Of a stretch of 24,779 bases of DNA, positions 22,312 to 24,779 are shown piece by piece. Numbering within the stretch: position 1 is the first letter of the stretch; each line of letters opens with the position of its first letter. Both the position numbers and the translations under genes were made by a program. The stretch comes from Desulfuromonadales bacterium C00003068. Lineage in GTDB: Bacteria; Desulfobacterota; Desulfuromonadia; Desulfuromonadales; Desulfuromonadaceae. The notes beneath the pieces are model-generated. The model was not told the origin of the DNA. It made no database searches and saw only the letters and a program-made list of their open reading frames with translations. The DNA is taken from contig MAXR01000038.1 of NCBI GenBank assembly GCA_001751155.1, forward strand, positions 4,737 through 29,515, given 5' to 3'.

Positions 22312-22383
22312 TATGATTTTAATATGTTGATCTAATCACAAGATTGTAAGAACAGTAATATTTGCCAACGATAGGGTTAATGT

Positions 22384-23244
22384 ATGAGCAAAGTTATTGC
22401 AAAAACAACAAAGAATAATGTTGTGGCTGGTAGCGATGATGCTATTAGATATTATCTTAAAGACATCCAGAAATCACAACTTCTTACAGCTGACGAAGAG
22501 CGCAATATTGCTCTGAAAATTGAAACAGGAGATGATCTGGCTCGAACTAAAATGATTGAGTCTAACTTACGACTTGTGGTTAAAATTTCTAAAAGGTACA
22601 TGAACCGCGGTTTGCCTTTTCTTGACTTGATCGAAGAGGGCAATATGGGACTTATTAAAGCTGTTGAAAGATTTAAGGTCAGTAAAGAGTGCCGATTCTC
22701 AACGTATGCAACGTGGTGGATTAGACAATCAATTGAAAGAGCATTGGTCAATCAAAGTCGAACGATTCGTCTTCCTGTTCATATTGCTGAAAATATGAAT
22801 AGAATGCTCAAGGCAACGCGTGAATCTCTAAAGCAGTTGAATCGTGAACCTTCAGATGCTGATATTGCTGATGTTATGGGTAGTAACGTTGAAGAGGTTC
22901 GTCGGTTGCAACTCTTGTTAAGAAAAACGTATTCGATAGAACATCCGTTAGGAGATGATGAAGGTTATTCTTTAATGAATACATTAGAAGATACCTCTAT
23001 TGTTACTCCAACGGATCTAATTGAAAATAAAGATAAATATGTTTTTGTGAAACAATGGCTAGAGCAATTAAAAGAAAATGAACGGGAAATTTTGACCTTA
23101 CGTTATGGTTTAGATGATCGTGAACCTGAAACGCTTGAAACTATTGGTAAGCGCTTTGGTGTGACTCGTGAACGAATCCGTCAAATTGAAGTGAAAAGTT
23201 TAGAAAAATTACGTACTATTATGCGCACCGAGAGTGAGAATTAA
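22384..23244 (+). CDS. rpoS: RNA polymerase sigma factor RpoS
   Basis: A 286-residue group 2 sigma-70 factor. Region 1.2 (DAIRYYLKDIQKSQLLTADEE), region 2 (NLRLVVKISKRYMNRGLPFLDLIEEGNMG, FSTYATWWIRQSIERAL with the -10 recognition helix), region 3 (RLPVHIAENMNRMLK, PSDADIADVMG) and region 4 (ERIRQIEVKSLEKLR for the -35 box) are all present. It lacks the long N-terminal domain of RpoD, and the nlpD neighbour supports RpoS. AGGG at 22373-22376 is the likely ribosome-binding site. It would direct stationary-phase and stress transcription; E. coli starts rpoS transcription within nlpD, which may hold here. Confidence 0.95.
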   Translation: MSKVIAKTTKNNVVAGSDDAIRYYLKDIQKSQLLTADEERNIALKIETGDDLARTKMIESNLRLVVKISKRYMNRGLPFLDLIEEGNMGLIKAVERFKVSKECRFSTYATWWIRQSIERALVNQSRTIRLPVHIAENMNRMLKATRESLKQLNREPSDADIADVMGSNVEEVRRLQLLLRKTYSIEHPLGDDEGYSLMNTLEDTSIVTPTDLIENKDKYVFVKQWLEQLKENEREILTLRYGLDDREPETLETIGKRFGVTRERIRQIEVKSLEKLRTIMRTESEN

Positions 23245-23282
23245 TCTCGCAATATTTACCAGTAAATTAATATGGAGTAAAC

Positions 23283-23798
23283 GTGGAAGATTTAAGGAAA
23301 ATTATTCGTGACATCCCTGATTTCCCTAAAAAAGGAATTGTTTTCAAAGATATTACAACGTTACTTTCTGATGGAAAAAGTTTTCACCGCATGATCGATC
23401 TGATTGCTCATCGTTACTTAGATAAAAAAATTGATACGATTGTGGGTGTTGAAGCGCGTGGATTTATTTTAGGCGCTGCGTTAGCGTATAAATTAGGTAT
23501 TGGTATTACGTTAGTCCGTAAACCTGGTAAATTACCTTATAAAACAATTAAAAAGACCTATGATCTAGAATATGGCACAGATACTTTGGAAATCCATGAA
23601 GATGCCTTTACTCCTGGCGCTCGTGTATTGATTGCAGACGATCTATTGGCGACAGGCGGAACGGTCGCTGCTGTTATTGATCTTGTCAATGAGCTGGGTG
23701 CCGAAGTTGTTGAATGTGCTTTTTTAGCGGAACTTGATTTTTTAGAGGGGCGAAAACGCTTACCTGAAAACAAAGTATTTAGCTTACTCAATTTTTGA
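23283..23798 (+). CDS. apt: Adenine phosphoribosyltransferase
   Basis: A 171-residue purine-salvage enzyme that converts adenine and PRPP to AMP. The N-terminal [18 protein letters not shown], the mid-region [30 protein letters not shown] and the PRPP motif [13 protein letters not shown] (115-127) are all typical, and length is normal. The start is GTG 23283 with GGAG at 23274-23277. It lies 38 nt after rpoS and may be co-transcribed with it. Confidence 0.96.
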   Translation: MEDLRKIIRDIPDFPKKGIVFKDITTLLSDGKSFHRMIDLIAHRYLDKKIDTIVGVEARGFILGAALAYKLGIGITLVRKPGKLPYKTIKKTYDLEYGTDTLEIHEDAFTPGARVLIADDLLATGGTVAAVIDLVNELGAEVVECAFLAELDFLEGRKRLPENKVFSLLNF

Positions 23799-23826
23799 AC
23801 CAACACGTTGTTATCAAAGATAGTAT

Positions 23827-23861
23827 AAAAAAAGCACTTAGTGGAAAACCACTAAGTGCTT
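23827..23861. terminator. Terminator between apt (+) and tRNA-Arg (-)
   Basis: A perfect 13-bp stem (23832-23844 with 23849-23861) has loop AAAA. On the - strand it is followed by a run of seven T residues (the A run at 23827-23833), ideal for ending the tRNA-Arg transcript. On the + strand the following GATTATTTT is a weaker tract for apt. Confidence 0.88.
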
Positions 23862-23869
23862 GATTATTT

Positions 23870-23946
23870 TGGCGGCCCCGACTGGAGTCGAACCAGTGGC
23901 CTATCGCTTAGGAGGCGACCGCTCTATCCATCTGAGCTACGGGGCC
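23870..23946 (-). tRNA. tRNA-Arg (anticodon CCT)
   Basis: A 77-nt cloverleaf on the - strand with encoded CCA. Acceptor GGCCCCG pairs with CGGGGCC; D-arm GCTC/GAGC; anticodon stem GTCGC/GCGAT with loop CTCCTAA (anticodon CCT); T-arm ACTGG-TTCGACT-CCAGT; then GCCA. It reads the AGG codon. Confidence 0.96.
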
Positions 23947-23956
23947 AAGGTTGTTA

Positions 23957-23986
23957 GTTATAGCTCAATCTACACGACTGAATCAA
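23957..23986 (-). promoter_or_regulatory. Candidate promoter of tRNA-Arg
   Basis: On the - strand TTGATT (23981-23986), an 18-bp spacer and TATAAC (23957-23962) end 10 nt before the tRNA 5' end. The same -10 hexamer occurs in the tRNA-Val promoter of this window. Confidence 0.6.
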
Positions 23987-24040
23987 GTAGTTTGTCTATC
24001 ATTGATAAATATCCGTACCTTTAACATATGAGTAGAAATT

Positions 24041-24532
24041 ATGACATATAATGATATTTTACGCCGTTTTCGCTATGCAGTAGATTTGAGTAATTCAGAC
24101 ATTCTGGAATGCTTTAATTTGATAGGGCATAGTATTTCTCCAGAACGGCTACACAGCTTTTTTAAGCGTGAAACTGAATCGGGTTATCAGGAACTTCCCG
24201 CTGAGCTGATGAATGCCTTTCTTAATGGCTTGATCATTTTTACTCGCGGCAGGAAAGAAAACGATGCGGATATCGTTCAACGTCCTCAGACACCACTAAG
24301 TAATAATGTCATCCTCAAAAAAATACGTATAGCTCTTGAATTACGTGAAGATGATATGTTGAACCTTTTAGATACCGCAGATTTTTCAATCTCACGTTCT
24401 GAACTGAGTGCATTGTTTCGTAAAAAAGGACATAAAAACTACAAAGAGTGCGGAGATCAACTGTTACGGAACTTCATTAATGGATTGACGCAGCACAATC
24501 GAATTAAACAAAACAAGGTGGATAATGATTAA
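24041..24532 (+). CDS. DUF1456 family protein (YehS-like)
   Basis: A 163-residue soluble protein made of two similar halves of about 68 residues: the first (2-69; NDILRRFRYAVDLSNSDILECFNL) and the second (about 87-155; NVILKKIRIALELREDDMLNLLDT), each with a following SxSxxxLxxxF(K/R)(R/K) pattern and an FLNGLI/FINGLT end. This duplicated layout is that of DUF1456/YehS, whose function is unknown. The ribosome-binding site is weak (GAGTAG region at 24030-24035). Its end overlaps the next gene by eight bases, so a shared transcript with the thioesterase is likely. Confidence 0.9.
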   Translation: MTYNDILRRFRYAVDLSNSDILECFNLIGHSISPERLHSFFKRETESGYQELPAELMNAFLNGLIIFTRGRKENDADIVQRPQTPLSNNVILKKIRIALELREDDMLNLLDTADFSISRSELSALFRKKGHKNYKECGDQLLRNFINGLTQHNRIKQNKVDND

Positions 24533-24779
24533 TCACTCACCCTATTTAGGTCCTCATTGTGTTCAGCTGACGCAATGGATTGAGTGTGCCCCATTTGAAA
24601 AACTATTAGGAATAGAGATCATCCTCGCACAAAAGGGCCAGGCAACCTTAACCATGCCGTTTCGTGCTGAATTTGCTAATGGTGGTAATTTACTCCACGG
24701 TGGAGCTTTAGTCAGCCTTGCTGATACCGCAGCAGTTATGGCTATAAAAAGTATTCTTTCTCCAGGGACTCATTTTGCC
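24525..24779 (+). CDS. PaaI-type hotdog-fold thioesterase, 3' end outside window
   Basis: The first 85 codons of an open frame that runs off the window. The protein starts MINHSPYLGPHCVQ and shows the hotdog thioesterase pattern: FEKLLGIEI, a beta strand ATLTMPF, then NLLHGGALVSLADTAAVMAI, which holds the active-site helix of the PaaI/YbgC-like 4HBT family. It would hydrolyse an acyl-CoA; the substrate cannot be inferred. The ATG at 24525 overlaps the DUF1456 gene, and AAGG at 24515-24518 is its ribosome-binding site. Confidence 0.88.
   Translation, partial: MINHSPYLGPHCVQLTQWIECAPFEKLLGIEIILAQKGQATLTMPFRAEFANGGNLLHGGALVSLADTAAVMAIKSILSPGTHFA

Noticed and set aside
1..24779. CRISPR arrays, insertion sequences or phage genes
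   Set aside because: No regularly spaced repeats, transposase, integrase or phage structural motifs are visible on either strand.

Overview
This window (about 42% GC by eye, coding-dense, nearly all on the + strand) looks like chromosome from a Desulfuromonas/Geobacter-like member of the Desulfuromonadia (the old delta-Proteobacteria). The reasons are the gene order thrS-infC-rpmI-rplT-pheS-pheT-ihfA-merR-pcm-yqaA-nlpD-rpoS, the exported c-type haem proteins, and the response regulators with DUF4388-like domains. Placement below that level is inference.

Layout. (1) 1-1653: terminator of an upstream gene, then two lipoproteins, an M48 metallopeptidase and a DUF4197 protein. (2) 1866-10354: a chemosensory operon. 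It encodes a CheY-like regulator, a DUF4388-like protein, a membrane Tll0287/HAMP sensor with a CxxCH haem site, a REC-DUF4388 protein split by an in-frame TGA, an HPt-CheW fusion, a hybrid CheA with a C-terminal receiver, a double-HAMP chemoreceptor with an altered signalling tip, and a small exported cytochrome c. No CheR, CheB or flagellar gene is present, so the layout resembles Pil-Chp-type or alternative-function signalling more than flagellar chemotaxis. The two exported haem proteins suggest a redox or gas-ligand input. (3) 10365-12278: a shared bidirectional terminator and a convergent long-chain acyl-CoA synthetase on the - strand. (4) 12488-19557: tRNA-Val(GAC) with a good sigma-70 promoter, then the translation cluster thrS, infC (rare ATA start), rpmI, rplT, pheS, pheT. 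The leaders hold several hairpins and a Phe-rich short ORF that could serve in attenuation. (5) 19561-23798: ihfA, merR-like gene, pcm, yqaA/DedA-like gene, an nlpD-like lipoprotein with degenerate zinc ligands, rpoS and apt. (6) 23827-24779: terminator and tRNA-Arg(CCT) on the - strand, a DUF1456 (YehS-like) gene, and the 5' part of a PaaI-type thioesterase cut by the window end.

How they work together. Region 2 reads as one signal path: periplasmic or membrane input (Tll0287 sensor, cytochrome, MCP) to a CheA array whose phosphoryl groups can go to its own receiver, the stand-alone CheY-like protein, or the REC-DUF4388 protein, with the HPt-CheW fusion as a second phosphotransfer point. Regions 4 and 5 are housekeeping: tRNA charging, initiation factor, ribosomal proteins, nucleoid protein, then protein repair, envelope maintenance and the general-stress sigma factor. 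The most unusual items are the interrupted REC-DUF4388 gene, the HPt-CheW fusion, the haem-flanked chemosensory operon, the ATA start of infC, and the leader structures around thrS, rplT, pheS and the ihfA-merR junction.
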